Of a stretch of 64,000 nt of DNA, positions 1 through 9,040 are shown piece after piece. Location: NCBI RefSeq assembly GCF_003966125.1, contig NZ_RXMA01000022.1, forward strand, positions 1 through 64,000, given 5' to 3'. Below the pieces are notes generated by a model, which saw only the letters and a program-made list of their open reading frames with translations, had not been told where the DNA came from and ran no database searches. Source of the DNA: Azospirillum griseum. GTDB taxonomy: Bacteria; Pseudomonadota; Alphaproteobacteria; Azospirillales; Azospirillaceae. The position numbers were made by a program, and so were the translations under genes. Each line of letters begins with the position of its first letter. Position 1 is the stretch's first letter.

Positions 1-69
1 ATCGTTCGACTTGCATGTGTTAGGCATGCCGCCAGCGTTCGTTCTGAGCCAGGATCAAACTCTCAGGTT
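1..69 (-). rRNA. rrs: 16S ribosomal RNA, 5' end only (partial)
   Basis: Read on the minus strand, the first 69 bases give the canonical 16S start: an AACCTGAGAG lead-in, the universal TTTGATCCTGGCTCAG primer site, then the GAACGCTGGCGGCATGC and TAACACATGCAAGTCGAACG blocks. The form GGCATGCCTAACACATGCAAG is typical of Alphaproteobacteria. The rest of the gene and operon lies beyond the left edge. The exact mature 5' end is placed by homology to within a few bases. Confidence 0.97.
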
Positions 70-289
70 CGAACCGATCATCAGCCAAGGCCAACAACCG
101 ATCGAGACGGATCGCCTGATAGACGTTCCAAACCCAAGCGTTAGAAAACCTGTTACAGTCAACTTGCTTCAACTTGGATGCTCAACAGACGTCCGTTGAT
201 GTGCCGATCCCAATCCCTCAAGACCCAGCAACTAACCGCAAGACATAAGCCCGCCGTCTGCGCATCCCTTCTCGACTTCACGACCACAA

Positions 290-302
290 TGTCAAAGATC
301 CA
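290..302 (-). promoter_or_regulatory. boxA-like antitermination element of the rRNA leader
   Basis: The minus strand reads TGGATCTTTGACA, close to the bacterial boxA consensus TGCTCTTTAACA and closer still to the CTTTGACA form seen in alphaproteobacterial rRNA leaders. It lies about 220 bases upstream of the 16S start and about 110 downstream of the predicted promoter, the usual position for Nus-factor loading. Confidence 0.6.
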
Positions 303-411
303 TCCCGATGATCGCACAAAGACATTCTCAAACGCCAAAGCGGATGATATGATCCAGTTGCTTTCTGATCGGAAGAGCGCCGAACTGAGCAGTTCGCGCT
401 GGCAGGCAGTT

Positions 412-440
412 TTTTTAGCGCTTTCGGCGAAGTGGGTCAA
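412..440 (-). promoter_or_regulatory. sigma-70 promoter of the rRNA operon
   Basis: The minus strand has TTGACC (435-440) and TAAAAA (412-417) separated by exactly 17 bases, with a T/A-rich run upstream. Initiation would fall near 405, giving a leader of about 335 bases containing the boxA. No competing open frame in the region has coding character. Confidence 0.75.
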
Positions 441-709
441 GCCCTTTTTCGCACTGTCTCGTCGATGTCTCGACAAAACCAAACACACAAAACCACCTTC
501 CCCCGATCAGTCGGGGCCTCAACCGCTTGGCGTTGTCCGTCGGGACAGCGTCACCGGCTGAGGGACGGGTGTATACGCAGCCATTTTGCGATCGTCCAGA
601 AGAAAATGCCTTTGGCTGCATTTTTCCATTCGGTACGCGGAACGCTTGAAGCCGTCCCCACGCACGGCCCATACACAACGTCAGCTCCACATCAAACGCC
701 ACAGCCCTG

Positions 710-2428
710 ATGCACGACGCCAGCCTTCTTCTCGACATTCTGTATCTGCTGCTGGCCGCCATCGTGGTGGTTCCGCTGTTCCAAACACTGCGCATCCCAG
801 CGGTGCTCGGCTATCTGGTGGCGGGCATGGCGCTTGGTCCACACACACCCGGACCAGTCGTGGATCTGGAATTGCCCAAAGTCCTGTCGGAGTTCGGCGT
901 TGTCTTTCTTTTGTTCGCGATCGGGCTGGAGTTGCCCCTGTCCCGTTTGCAAGCGATGCGACGCTACATCTTCGGTCTGGGGTTGCTGCAAGTGACCCTG
1001 ACCACGGCGGTTCTGGGCAGCGGAGCCTACACCTTGGGATTGGCTCCAGACGCCGCGCTGGTGGTGGGTGGAATGTTGGCGTTTTCCTCCACCGCCACGG
1101 TGCTCAAGCTTTTGGTGGAGCGCGGGGAAACTGTGGCACGCTTTGGCCGCATCTCCGTGGCGGTGTTGATTTTCCAGGATTTGGCCGTTGTCCCACTGCT
1201 GACGCTTCTGCCACTGTTGGCCGACGCCAACGCCAGCGTTCCTTTGGCGTTGACCATCGCCACGGTCAAAGCCGTGTTGGCGATTCTCGTGATCATGCTG
1301 CTCGGCCGCTTCGTGGTGCGCCCGGCTTACCGTTTCATTGCCTCGGCTGGCAATCCGGAGTTGTTCACGGCCACCAATCTTTTCGTTGTTCTGGCGGTGG
1401 GTTGGCTGACGGCACAAGCCGGAATGTCCATGGCGTTGGGGGCTTTCCTGGCTGGTATGCTGTTGGCCGACACCGCCTACCGCCACCAGGTTGAGGCGGA
1501 CATCGAGCCGTTTCGCGGCTTGTTGCTCGGTTTGTTTTTCATGACCGTCGGCATGACCCTGGATCTGCCAACCATGGCGCGGGAAGCTGGGACCATCGTC
1601 GGTCTGACAGCGGTTCTGTTGGTCGGCAAAAGCACGCTTCTGGTGGTGTTGTGTCGGTTGTCCGGGCTGGGGTTGGCAACATCAATCCGCATCGGTCTGA
1701 TTCTGTCGCAGGGCAGTGAATTTGCGTTCGTTCTGATCGGCACAGCGACCTCGCTGACGGTTCTGGACAGTGGCCTAGGCCTATTGCTGTCGTCAGTGGT
1801 GGCGTTGAGCATGGCGGTGACACCGCTGATCGCCGCCTTCGCCCACCGCCTTGCCCAGGAGATCGAAGCACGGCATGGAGCGGAGTCCTTTGGCATCGCC
1901 ACCGGCGACACCCACCAGCATGTGCTGATCGCTGGTTACGGTCGGGTTGGGCAAGCCGTCGCCCGCCTGTTGGCCGCAAACCAGGTGCCTTACGTCGCGC
2001 TGGACTTGGAACCCGGACGCGTCGCGGCCGCCCGCGCGCAAGGCTTGCCGGTGTTCTATGGCGACGCCAGCCACGCCACCGTGTTGCGCACCGCTGGAAT
2101 CGAACGAGCCAAGGCTGCCGTCATCACACTGAACCGCCCCGAGTTGGCTCAACGCGCCGTGGAGGCGGTGCGGCAGACCGCCCCGGATCTGCCGGTGATC
2201 GCCCGCGCCCATGATCTGACGCAGAGCCGTCGCCTGAGTGAATCCGGGGCCAGCGCGGTGGTTCCCGAAGCGATGGAGGCCAGCCTGCAGTTGGCCGGGC
2301 TGGTGTTGCGCAGCGCCGGCGTTTCCCAGCAGGTGATTGATGACAGCCTTCAGGCGCACCGCGCCAAGGAGTACGCCGCGTTGGCCAGTCCAGTCACACG
2401 GGCAAATGGTGGGGAGGGCGTGGAGTGA
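710..2428 (+). CDS. CPA2 family monovalent cation:proton antiporter with TrkA-N domain (KefB/YbaL type)
   Basis: The product is an inner-membrane antiporter of 572 residues, expected to exchange K+ (or Na+) for H+ in pH and osmotic homeostasis or electrophile defence. Residues 1-390 form a run of about twelve hydrophobic helices of the Na+/H+ exchanger fold, including the FLLFAIGLEL segment typical of CPA2 proteins. Residues 400-515 are a Rossmann TrkA-N domain with the GYGRVGQAVA dinucleotide loop and a YGDAS motif. No TrkA-C domain follows. The ATG lacks a strong ribosome binding site, but the N-terminus aligns with family starts. It is transcribed away from the rRNA operon and no KefF/KefG partner is present, so glutathione gating is unproven. 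KefB, KefC and YbaL cannot be separated by eye. Confidence 0.9.
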   Translation: MHDASLLLDILYLLLAAIVVVPLFQTLRIPAVLGYLVAGMALGPHTPGPVVDLELPKVLSEFGVVFLLFAIGLELPLSRLQAMRRYIFGLGLLQVTLTTAVLGSGAYTLGLAPDAALVVGGMLAFSSTATVLKLLVERGETVARFGRISVAVLIFQDLAVVPLLTLLPLLADANASVPLALTIATVKAVLAILVIMLLGRFVVRPAYRFIASAGNPELFTATNLFVVLAVGWLTAQAGMSMALGAFLAGMLLADTAYRHQVEADIEPFRGLLLGLFFMTVGMTLDLPTMAREAGTIVGLTAVLLVGKSTLLVVLCRLSGLGLATSIRIGLILSQGSEFAFVLIGTATSLTVLDSGLGLLLSSVVALSMAVTPLIAAFAHRLAQEIEARHGAESFGIATGDTHQHVLIAGYGRVGQAVARLLAANQVPYVALDLEPGRVAAARAQGLPVFYGDASHATVLRTAGIERAKAAVITLNRPELAQRAVEAVRQTAPDLPVIARAHDLTQSRRLSESGASAVVPEAMEASLQLAGLVLRSAGVSQQVIDDSLQAHRAKEYAALASPVTRANGGEGVE

Positions 2429-2461
2429 TCCCCTCCCACCGTCACCATCCAGACCAAAGCA

Positions 2462-3499
2462 TCAGCGCGTGAACACGCGGGCGCGGTCAATCTGCACGGT
2501 GCAGCGGTCGCCCACCACCATGCCAAGCGACGTGAAGCGCTCCCGGTCCATTTCGGCTTCCAGGCTGAGGCCATCCAGCTCGATTTCAACGCGGGCGTCC
2601 GGCCCAACAACATGGATGCCAGACACACGCCCCGGTCCCGCCGCCGCCGGAGCCACCCCCAGATCGTGCGGACGCACATAGGCGATGCCGGAGCCGCGCA
2701 GCGTTTCGTCGGTGGTGATGGACAGTGCGCCGTTGCCAATCCGTGCCACGCCCCCCTCGACCGTGCAGTCAAAACGGTTCACCTGCCCAAGAAACTCATA
2801 CACGAAGGCCGATGAGGGATGATCATAAACCTCGGCGGGCGACCCGATCTGTTCGATGCGGCCCTGACTCATCACCACCACACGGTCGGCCAGTTCCAGA
2901 GCCTCTTCCTGATCGTGGGTGACAAAGACCGAGGTGATGTGAATCTCGTCGTGCAGCTTGCGCAACCAACGGCGCAATTCCTTGCGCACCTTGGCGTCCA
3001 GCGCACCGAACGGTTCGTCGAGCAGCAACACCTTGGGTTCGATCGCCAGCGCACGCGCCAACGCCACACGTTGCCGCTGCCCTCCCGAAAGCTGAGCCGG
3101 ATAGCGTTCGGCGAAATGACCAAGCTGCACCAGTTCCAGCAATTCCATCACCCGGCGCTTGATTTCAGCGCTGGGCAGGCGCTGGGCGCGCGGGCGCACC
3201 TTCAACCCGAACGCCACATTGTCGAACACCGTCATGTGGCGGAACAGAGCGTAATGCTGAAAGACGAAACCGACCTGACGGTCGCGCGGCTTCAGCCCCA
3301 ACGCCTCTTCCCCATTCAACTGAAGGCTGCCCGCGTCCGGGCTTTCCAGCCCGGCCATGATGCGCAGCAGCGTGGTCTTGCCGGACCCCGACGGCCCCAG
3401 CAACGCCAGAAGTTCACCGGATCGAACCTCCAGATCGACCGAGTCGAGCGCGCGGTAGGTGCCGAATTGCTTGGTGATTCCCGAAACCTGGATCGCCAT
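2462..3499 (-). CDS. cysA: Sulfate/thiosulfate ABC importer ATP-binding protein
   Basis: This is the cytoplasmic ATPase (345 aa) driving sulfate/thiosulfate uptake with CysT and CysW. The Walker A motif GPSGSGKTT lies at about residues 36-44, the ABC signature [15 protein letters not shown] at about 136-150, Walker [13 protein letters not shown] just after, and the switch HD in [21 protein letters not shown]-like C-terminal domain covers about 235-345, normal for CysA. It is the last gene of the sbp-cysT-cysW-cysA operon, 14 bases after cysW. The match to CysA is supported by both the sequence and the gene order. Confidence 0.96.
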   Translation of the reverse strand: MAIQVSGITKQFGTYRALDSVDLEVRSGELLALLGPSGSGKTTLLRIMAGLESPDAGSLQLNGEEALGLKPRDRQVGFVFQHYALFRHMTVFDNVAFGLKVRPRAQRLPSAEIKRRVMELLELVQLGHFAERYPAQLSGGQRQRVALARALAIEPKVLLLDEPFGALDAKVRKELRRWLRKLHDEIHITSVFVTHDQEEALELADRVVVMSQGRIEQIGSPAEVYDHPSSAFVYEFLGQVNRFDCTVEGGVARIGNGALSITTDETLRGSGIAYVRPHDLGVAPAAAGPGRVSGIHVVGPDARVEIELDGLSLEAEMDRERFTSLGMVVGDRCTVQIDRARVFTR

Positions 3500-3513
3500 G
3501 GACCACGCCCCCT

Positions 3514-4368
3514 TTACTTGTGCCGTGAAGCCGCCAGCTCAGCCCCGAAGCGCCATTCCAGCGCCGTCTTCGCCACCAGGGTGACGAGCGCGAGCATGGC
3601 CAGCACCGAAGCCACCGCAAAAGCAGCGACAAAATTGTATTCGTTGTACAGAATCTCGACGTGCAGAGGCATCGTGTTGGTGTAACCCCGGACGTGACCG
3701 GACACCACCGACACCGCACCGAATTCGCCCATCGCGCGGGCGTTGCACAGCAGAACGCCATACAACAGGCCCCATTTGATGTTGGGCAGCGTCACCCGCC
3801 AGAAGGTTTGCCAGCCACTGGCACCCAACACCAACGCGGCTTCCTCCTCCTCTGACCCCTGTTCCTGCATCAGCGGAATCAGTTCGCGCGCCACGAAGGG
3901 GAATGTGACGAAAATGGTGGCCAGCACCAGCCCCGGCACCGCGAAGATGATCTGGATTCCATGGGACTTCAGATAAGGCCCCATCAACCCGTTCAACCCG
4001 AACAGCAGCACATAAATCAGGCCGGAAATGACAGGGGAGACGGAGAACGGCAAATCGATCAGGGTGATCAACAGATTCTTGCCACGAAAATCGAACTTGG
4101 CCACGCACCAGGACGCGGCCATGCCAAACACGAGATTCGCCGGGACAGCAATGGCGGCCACAATCAGCGTCAGCTTGATCGCCGCGAGGGCATCCTCCTC
4201 CACCAGCGCCGCCCAATAGGCCGACACGCCTCGGCGCAGCGCCTCGGCAAACACCGCCACCAACGGCAGCAGCAGAAAGAGTGCCAAGAAGACCAACGCG
4301 GTGGCGATCAGCAGACGACGCATCCAGGCCGGATCACTCAAGGCCGAAGCGGTCGCGTTAGCGGGCAT
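3514..4368 (-). CDS. cysW: Sulfate ABC transporter permease CysW
   Basis: One of the two inner-membrane channel subunits (284 aa) of the sulfate importer. It has six predicted helices and the EAA loop ([34 protein letters not shown]), the cytoplasmic contact site for CysA. The [18 protein letters not shown] segment is characteristic of CysW. A GAGG ribosome binding site precedes the ATG, and the gene start overlaps the end of cysT by 11 bases, so the two are probably translationally coupled. Confidence 0.95.
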   Translation of the reverse strand: MPANATASALSDPAWMRRLLIATALVFLALFLLLPLVAVFAEALRRGVSAYWAALVEEDALAAIKLTLIVAAIAVPANLVFGMAASWCVAKFDFRGKNLLITLIDLPFSVSPVISGLIYVLLFGLNGLMGPYLKSHGIQIIFAVPGLVLATIFVTFPFVARELIPLMQEQGSEEEEAALVLGASGWQTFWRVTLPNIKWGLLYGVLLCNARAMGEFGAVSVVSGHVRGYTNTMPLHVEILYNEYNFVAAFAVASVLAMLALVTLVAKTALEWRFGAELAASRHK

Positions 4369-5194
4369 GACGCGACCTCATCCAATGTTGCAGAATGTTC
4401 AGAATCAACAGCATGACGAATGACACCAACAGCATGGACGTGCCGACCGCCGCCGCCCCGGCGTAATCATATTGTTCCAGTTTGATGACGATCAGCAGGG
4501 GCAGGATTTCGGTCAGGCCCGGCATGTTGCCCGCGATGAAAATGACCGAACCGTATTCGCCAACCCCACGCGCAAAGGACAGGGCAAATCCCGTGACCAG
4601 GGCGGGCAAAACCGCCGGAAACACCACCTGCCAAAAGGTTTGCCCGCGCGTGGCCCCCAGCGATACGGCGGCCTCCTCCTCCTCCGGCGGCAATTCCTGA
4701 AGGATCGGTTGCACGGTCCGCACGACAAACGGCAAACCGACGAAGGTCAGCGCGATGGCGATGCCGAGGGGAGTGAAGGCAACCTTCAACCCGAACAACT
4801 CGTTCAACGGTTTGCCGACCCAACCGTTTGGTGCGTAGAGCGCGCTGAGGGCGATGCCAGCCACCGCCGTCGGCAAGGCAAACGGCAAATCAACGAGCGC
4901 ATCGACCAACCGCTTGCCTGGAAACTGATAGCGCACCAGCACCCACGCCACGATGAAGCCAAAGACCGCGTTGATGGCGGCGGCAACCAGGGAAAGCCCG
5001 AAGCTGACCTGGAACGCGGCCAGAACACGGGGCGTCAGCACCGCGTTCCAGAAGCCGAACCAACCCAAACCACCAGCCTTCACGATCAACGCGCCGAACG
5101 GCAACAGAACGAGGATGCCCAGGTAGCTGAGCGTGAAGCCCAAGGTCAGACCGAAGCCCGGCAGCACGCTCGGTTTCTTCAGGATGGACGTCAC
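4358..5194 (-). CDS. cysT: Sulfate ABC transporter permease CysT (CysU)
   Basis: Partner channel subunit of CysW. A GTG start at 5194 is preferred because an AAGGGGAG ribosome binding site stands 6-7 bases upstream. It gives 278 residues, matching the usual CysT length of about 277. An upstream GTG at 5245 has no such site. The protein has six hydrophobic segments, the [20 protein letters not shown] stretch and the EAA loop ([20 protein letters not shown]). It lies 54 bases after sbp on the same strand. Confidence 0.94.
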   Translation of the reverse strand: MTSILKKPSVLPGFGLTLGFTLSYLGILVLLPFGALIVKAGGLGWFGFWNAVLTPRVLAAFQVSFGLSLVAAAINAVFGFIVAWVLVRYQFPGKRLVDALVDLPFALPTAVAGIALSALYAPNGWVGKPLNELFGLKVAFTPLGIAIALTFVGLPFVVRTVQPILQELPPEEEEAAVSLGATRGQTFWQVVFPAVLPALVTGFALSFARGVGEYGSVIFIAGNMPGLTEILPLLIVIKLEQYDYAGAAAVGTSMLLVSFVMLLILNILQHWMRSRHAR

Positions 5195-5248
5195 CGCGCT
5201 CCCCTTTGTGGGGAACGCGACGTCGGCAGAAGCGGCTGCGACCACGGA

Positions 5249-6262
5249 TCAGCGGCCCTTCTGGTAAATTTGATCGAAGACACCACCATCGGCGAAATGC
5301 TTCTCCTGGGTCGGGCGCCAGCCACCAAAGGTCTGGTCGATCGTCACCAGCTTAACATTCGCGAAGCGCCCCGCATACTGGCTCGCCAATTCCGGCGAAC
5401 GCGGGCGGTAGAAGTTCTTGGCCGCGATCTCCTGCCCTTCGCGGGTGTACAGGAACTGGAGGTAGGCCTCCGCCACCTTGCGGGTCCCTTTGCGATCCAC
5501 CACGGTGTCCACGACCGCAACCGGCGGCTCGGCCAGAATCGACAGGCTGGGCACAACGATTTCGAACTTGTCGGCTCCGAATTCCTGAAGCGACAAATAC
5601 GCCTCATTTTCCCAGGCCAGCAAAACATCGCCCAACTCACGCTGGGTGAACGTCACTGTGGAACCGCGCGCACCGCTGTCGAGAACGGGAACATTCTTGA
5701 ACAGCTGCTCCACAAACTCCTTGGCCTTGGCCTCGTCATTGCCGTTCTTGTCGAACGCATAGGCCCAGGCCGCCAGATAGTTCCAGCGTGCACCGCCCGA
5801 GGTCTTCGGGTTGGGGGTGATGACCGACACGCCCGGCTTGACCAGATCGTTCCAATCCTTGATCGCCTTGGGATTGCCCTTGCGCACAAGAAACACGATG
5901 GTCGAGGTGTAGGGTGCACTGTTGTTCGGCAAACGGCTTTGCCAATTTTTCGCCAGCAGCCCCGTATCGGCGATGGCGTCGATGTCATAGCCCAACGCCA
6001 ACGTCACCACGTCCGCGTCCAGACCATCGATCACAGACCGGGCCTGTTTTCCCGAACCGCCATGCGACTGCTTGACCGTCAGCTTCTTGCCGGTCTCGCT
6101 CTGCCATTTTTTGGCAAAGGCTTGGTTGAAATCGACGTACAATTCCCGGGTTGGATCGTAGGACACGTTGAGCAGCGTGTCTTGCGCATCGGCGGCAGCA
6201 ACACCCAACCAGGCCAGAGTCAAACCGGTGGCAAGGATGGACAGGCGGCGATGGAACGACAT
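5249..6262 (-). CDS. sbp: Periplasmic sulfate-binding protein
   Basis: High-affinity periplasmic receptor that delivers sulfate or thiosulfate to CysTWA. A Sec signal peptide occupies about residues 1-27 (MSFHRR, a hydrophobic core, then AADAQ). The mature protein has the family landmarks [25 protein letters not shown] and [18 protein letters not shown]. The ATG at 6262 has AAGGAGA eight bases upstream. An in-frame ATG at 6298 would put charged residues before the signal peptide and has no such site. Length is 337 aa, normal for Sbp/CysP. It is the first gene of the operon. Sulfate versus thiosulfate preference cannot be told by eye. Confidence 0.95.
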   Translation of the reverse strand: MSFHRRLSILATGLTLAWLGVAAADAQDTLLNVSYDPTRELYVDFNQAFAKKWQSETGKKLTVKQSHGGSGKQARSVIDGLDADVVTLALGYDIDAIADTGLLAKNWQSRLPNNSAPYTSTIVFLVRKGNPKAIKDWNDLVKPGVSVITPNPKTSGGARWNYLAAWAYAFDKNGNDEAKAKEFVEQLFKNVPVLDSGARGSTVTFTQRELGDVLLAWENEAYLSLQEFGADKFEIVVPSLSILAEPPVAVVDTVVDRKGTRKVAEAYLQFLYTREGQEIAAKNFYRPRSPELASQYAGRFANVKLVTIDQTFGGWRPTQEKHFADGGVFDQIYQKGR

Positions 6263-6431
6263 CAATGTCTCCTTCGTTGCCCTCACGATCCGGCCCATTT
6301 CACACCGGAAACGCGTGGGTTCATTTCTATTTCGTCTCTAGACTTTGCCAAACCGTGAGCTGCGTGAAAAGCACTTTTTTCCCAACGTTAGAGAAGACAA
6401 TATGAGTTTCTCCGTAAGATATTGTTTTATA

Positions 6432-6482
6432 TAAAAATATTTTTACATTCTACCTGCGCCAAGCATGATGTCAGTCGCAGGT
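6432..6482 (-). promoter_or_regulatory. Upstream regulatory region of the sulfate operon (palindrome plus inverted repeat)
   Basis: The 558-base gap 6263-6820 has an AT-rich core unlike its surroundings. It contains a perfect 14-bp palindrome TAAAAATATTTTTA (6432-6445) and a 7-bp inverted repeat ACCTGCG/CGCAGGT (6452-6458 and 6476-6482). On the minus strand TTGGCG followed 17 bases later by TATTTT is a weak sigma-70 candidate overlapping the palindrome. The sites lie about 170-220 bases before the sbp start and just downstream of the Rrf2 gene, so Rrf2 control is a reasonable inference. The remainder (6483-6820) shows nothing I can name. Confidence 0.4.
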
Positions 6483-6820
6483 TTACGCATGATAATATGT
6501 GTTTTTTCCTGCCAACAACCGACCGATGGATCCGCATCAAACCTGCCACACCCCTTTCCCTTCGCCGTAGCAGCGCGTTGTCTGAGGCAAAACGCGTCGT
6601 GAAGCGACTTGGCCGAGGTCAGCCGGACACGGCGCACCAACAACGTCTGTGGGCGAACGCCATCGGGCGGGAGGCGGATGCAGGCCACCTCTCGCGCGCT
6701 CCGCCGGAAAGGCACAACTCTGGACACAGCTCCCCGCCTTGGATCATGCGATGGGTCGAAGCAGCATGATGGGCTTGGCCAGAGGCCCGTGCCACAGGTC
6801 GGGGAATGATCCCATTGCCC

Positions 6821-7273
6821 TCAGATGTCGAACATCAGCGCCAGGCCACCGGTGGATTGCCGGTGTCGCAAGGCGTCGGCCAAGGTGCAATGGTCCAGGA
6901 CATTCGCCGTTGCGTCGCGCACCTGCACCATCAACCACCGCACCGAACAGAGATTCGGGTCACCACAATCTTCGCACGGCTTGAAGGAAAATTTGCTGGC
7001 GCAGGGAATTGGGGCCAAATGACCGTCAATCAGGCGAATCACCTCCCCAAACGTGATCTGCGGGGCCGGACGGGCCAAGCGATACCCGCCGCTCTTCCCC
7101 CGTTTGGCGTACAGCAGGCCCTGCTTGCGCAGTTCCACCAGGATCGCTTCCAGAAACTTGCGGGGTATGTTTTCTCGCTCCGCGATGTCCGCGATCAGCA
7201 CCAACCTGTCGTCAGGCTGTTCGGCCAGCATGATGAGGGCGCGCAGCGCGTATTTGGCTTTCTGCGTCAGCAT
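6821..7273 (-). CDS. Rrf2 family transcriptional regulator (possible sulfur/cysteine or Fe-S sensor)
   Basis: A DNA-binding regulator of 150 aa. An N-terminal winged helix covers about residues 1-80 (MLTQKAKYALRALIMLAEQP, then the recognition region IPRKFLEAILVELRKQGLL and GGYRLARP). A cysteine cluster follows at about 92-110 in the pattern CX8CX2CX5C (PCASKFSFKPCEDCGDPNLC), the Rrf2 metal/Fe-S position. Rrf2 members include IscR, RirA, NsrR and the cysteine regulator CymR. Its position upstream of the sulfate importer on the same strand suggests control of sulfur uptake. Fe-S ligation is inferred only from the cysteines. Confidence 0.88.
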   Translation of the reverse strand: MLTQKAKYALRALIMLAEQPDDRLVLIADIAERENIPRKFLEAILVELRKQGLLYAKRGKSGGYRLARPAPQITFGEVIRLIDGHLAPIPCASKFSFKPCEDCGDPNLCSVRWLMVQVRDATANVLDHCTLADALRHRQSTGGLALMFDI

Positions 7274-7485
7274 TCAGGCATCGAACCTTTTGATCGTGGT
7301 TGAATCGGGCAAAAAAGGCCTGGGATCAAGATGATCCGCCATCTGTCCCCACACGGCAACGATTTCCCTATCGGGAGTGGAACGTCAAGCGCCGTCTTGC
7401 CCCGCCTTTGACCGACGGGCTATGGTTCGGCCATCGTCAGGGTCGCGCTTCAGCGACCGGGCGCAGGACGACAAGAGGCATGGGT

Positions 7486-8118
7486 ATGCAGCACATCATC
7501 GTTCCGGTCACGCCGTTTCAACAGAACTGCTCGGTTCTCTGGTGCCCCGAAACGATGACGGGGGCGGTGGTGGATCCCGGCGGCGACCTTGATCGGATTT
7601 TGCGCGCGGTGCAGGCCAAGGGCGTCACTCTGGAAAAGATTCTCGTCACGCACGGACACATCGACCACGCCGGGGCCGTGGCCGACCTGGCCGAACGGCT
7701 GTCGCTTCCCATCGAAGGCCCTCACCGTGACGATCAATTCTGGATCGACGGCATGCCGATGCAAAGCCAGATGTTCGGCTTCCCCGCCGTTCGCTCCTTC
7801 ACACCCGACCGTTGGCTGGAGGATGGCGACACCGTGACCGTGGGCAAGGCGACGCTGGAGGTGCGGCATTGCCCCGGCCACACTCCCGGTCATGTCGTCT
7901 TCATCCACACACCCGGCAAGCTTGCCATCGTCGGCGATGTGCTGTTCCAAGGGTCCATCGGCCGCACCGACTTCCCCAAGGGCAACCACGGCGATTTGAT
8001 CGCCTCGATCAAGGACCGGCTGTTTCCCTATGGCGATGACATCGCGTTTGTTCCTGGCCACGGTCCGATGTCCAGCTTCGGCGAGGAGCGCCTGTACAAT
8101 CCCTTTCTGACGGATTGA
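7486..8118 (+). CDS. MBL-fold metallo-hydrolase (YcbL/glyoxalase II-like)
   Basis: A cytoplasmic metallo-beta-lactamase-fold hydrolase of 210 aa, probably a thioesterase of the hydroxyacylglutathione hydrolase-like group. The metal site is complete: THGHIDHAG (HxHxDH), CPGHTPGH, the bridging Asp in IVGDVLFQGSIGRTD, and VPGHGP. It lacks the long C-terminal substrate domain of true GloB, which fits YcbL-type single-domain proteins. The ATG at 7486 is chosen because AAGAGG lies 7 bases upstream; the nearby ATG at 7480 is too close to that site. The substrate is unknown, and it may be unrelated to its neighbours. Confidence 0.9.
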   Translation: MQHIIVPVTPFQQNCSVLWCPETMTGAVVDPGGDLDRILRAVQAKGVTLEKILVTHGHIDHAGAVADLAERLSLPIEGPHRDDQFWIDGMPMQSQMFGFPAVRSFTPDRWLEDGDTVTVGKATLEVRHCPGHTPGHVVFIHTPGKLAIVGDVLFQGSIGRTDFPKGNHGDLIASIKDRLFPYGDDIAFVPGHGPMSSFGEERLYNPFLTD

Positions 8119-8129
8119 AGCGGCGTCCC

Positions 8130-8951
8130 TCAGTCGATCTCCACCTCGTCGCCCAGCAGCAGGTCAATCCGCCGCCGCATCAGGATCAGTTCGCGCCGTT
8201 GCGAGTCGTCGATGTAGGCCCGATGGTCGCGCGGGTCGCCCAAACGCTGGGTCGCCCGTCGCAGCGCCTCCAGGAAACGGCCAATCGCTGATTGGGTGCG
8301 GACACCGGCTTCTTTCGCACTCTCCTTGCGGTCGCGCGCCTCCCGCACGGTGCCGCCGCCCTGCTTGACCTGCTCCCACAGGGCCATCTGATCGACCAGT
8401 TCTTTCATCCAGGCGATCTCAATGAGCGTGGAGCGCGACACGTCGCGATGCGACGTCGCATAGTCCTGCTTGATGGCATCCGGCAGGCTGTTCAGCCGCA
8501 AGGTGTGGCTGACGTTGCTTTGGCTGCGGCCAATGATCCGACCCAGTTGCTCCTGGGTATACCCGTGCCGGTCGATCAAACGCGCCAGCGCTTCCGCCAA
8601 CTCCAGCGCATCGAGATCCACCCGCTGCACGTTCTCAACCAGGGCCAACTCGTCGGCGTTGCCGGAGGTGACGAGCGCAAAAACGCTGTTCCGCCCCAAC
8701 ATCTCGTGGGCGCGCAACCGTCGCTCTCCGGCCACAAGCCGGAAACCGCCAACCACCTCCTGCACAAGCACGGGCTGCTTCAGCCCGTAATGGGCAATCG
8801 ACCCAGCCAGACTCTCCATCTCTTCCGCATCGAAACGCTGCCGGGGCTGATTCGGATTGCGGATGATGCGGCTGACCTCCAACTCCACCAACCGGGGTGG
8901 CCTGGATTTGTCATTGAACAGATTGCTGCTGGTCGAGGGCAGTGTTGGCAT
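8130..8951 (-). CDS. ParB/RepB family partition protein, without ParA partner
   Basis: A 273-residue ParB-like DNA-binding protein. The N-terminal ParB/Srx domain (about residues 15-115) carries the CTP-binding motif GERRLRA and the ENVQR motif that are diagnostic of ParB CTPases. A helix-turn-helix follows (YTQEQLGRIIGRSQSNVSHTLRL), then a divergent C-terminal region. The ATG at 8951 has GGAG about 12 bases upstream; the only longer start is a TTG with no site. No parA/repA is adjacent and no parS-like 16-mer was noticed, so it may be an orphan regulator or a relic of a replicon fusion rather than the chromosome segregation ParB. Confidence 0.88.
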   Translation of the reverse strand: MPTLPSTSSNLFNDKSRPPRLVELEVSRIIRNPNQPRQRFDAEEMESLAGSIAHYGLKQPVLVQEVVGGFRLVAGERRLRAHEMLGRNSVFALVTSGNADELALVENVQRVDLDALELAEALARLIDRHGYTQEQLGRIIGRSQSNVSHTLRLNSLPDAIKQDYATSHRDVSRSTLIEIAWMKELVDQMALWEQVKQGGGTVREARDRKESAKEAGVRTQSAIGRFLEALRRATQRLGDPRDHRAYIDDSQRRELILMRRRIDLLLGDEVEID

Positions 8952-9040
8952 GACGTTCTCGTTCTCCGCACGGATTGGGACGGTGCCCTGCCAGGGCAAG
9001 CCCTGTCAACACCCCGTCCCGCCCCTGCGACCGTTGACCG

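Larger units (their letters stand above)
70..709. other. Gene-free stretch: rRNA leader and divergent upstream region
   Basis: Positions 70-411 are the rRNA transcript leader on the minus strand. Positions 441-709 lie between the rRNA promoter and the divergent antiporter gene. A short inverted repeat (CCCCGA TCAG TCGGGG) sits at about 501-516 with no U-tract. Short overlapping open frames here lack ribosome binding sites and are not credible genes. I see no clear promoter for the antiporter. Confidence 0.6.

Noticed and set aside
501-516. CCCCGA/TCGGGG hairpin as a terminator
   Set aside because: No U-tract on either strand and no gene ending there.
159-795. Several short open frames in the rRNA promoter/leader region
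   Set aside because: They lack ribosome binding sites and overlap the rRNA promoter and boxA on the same strand.
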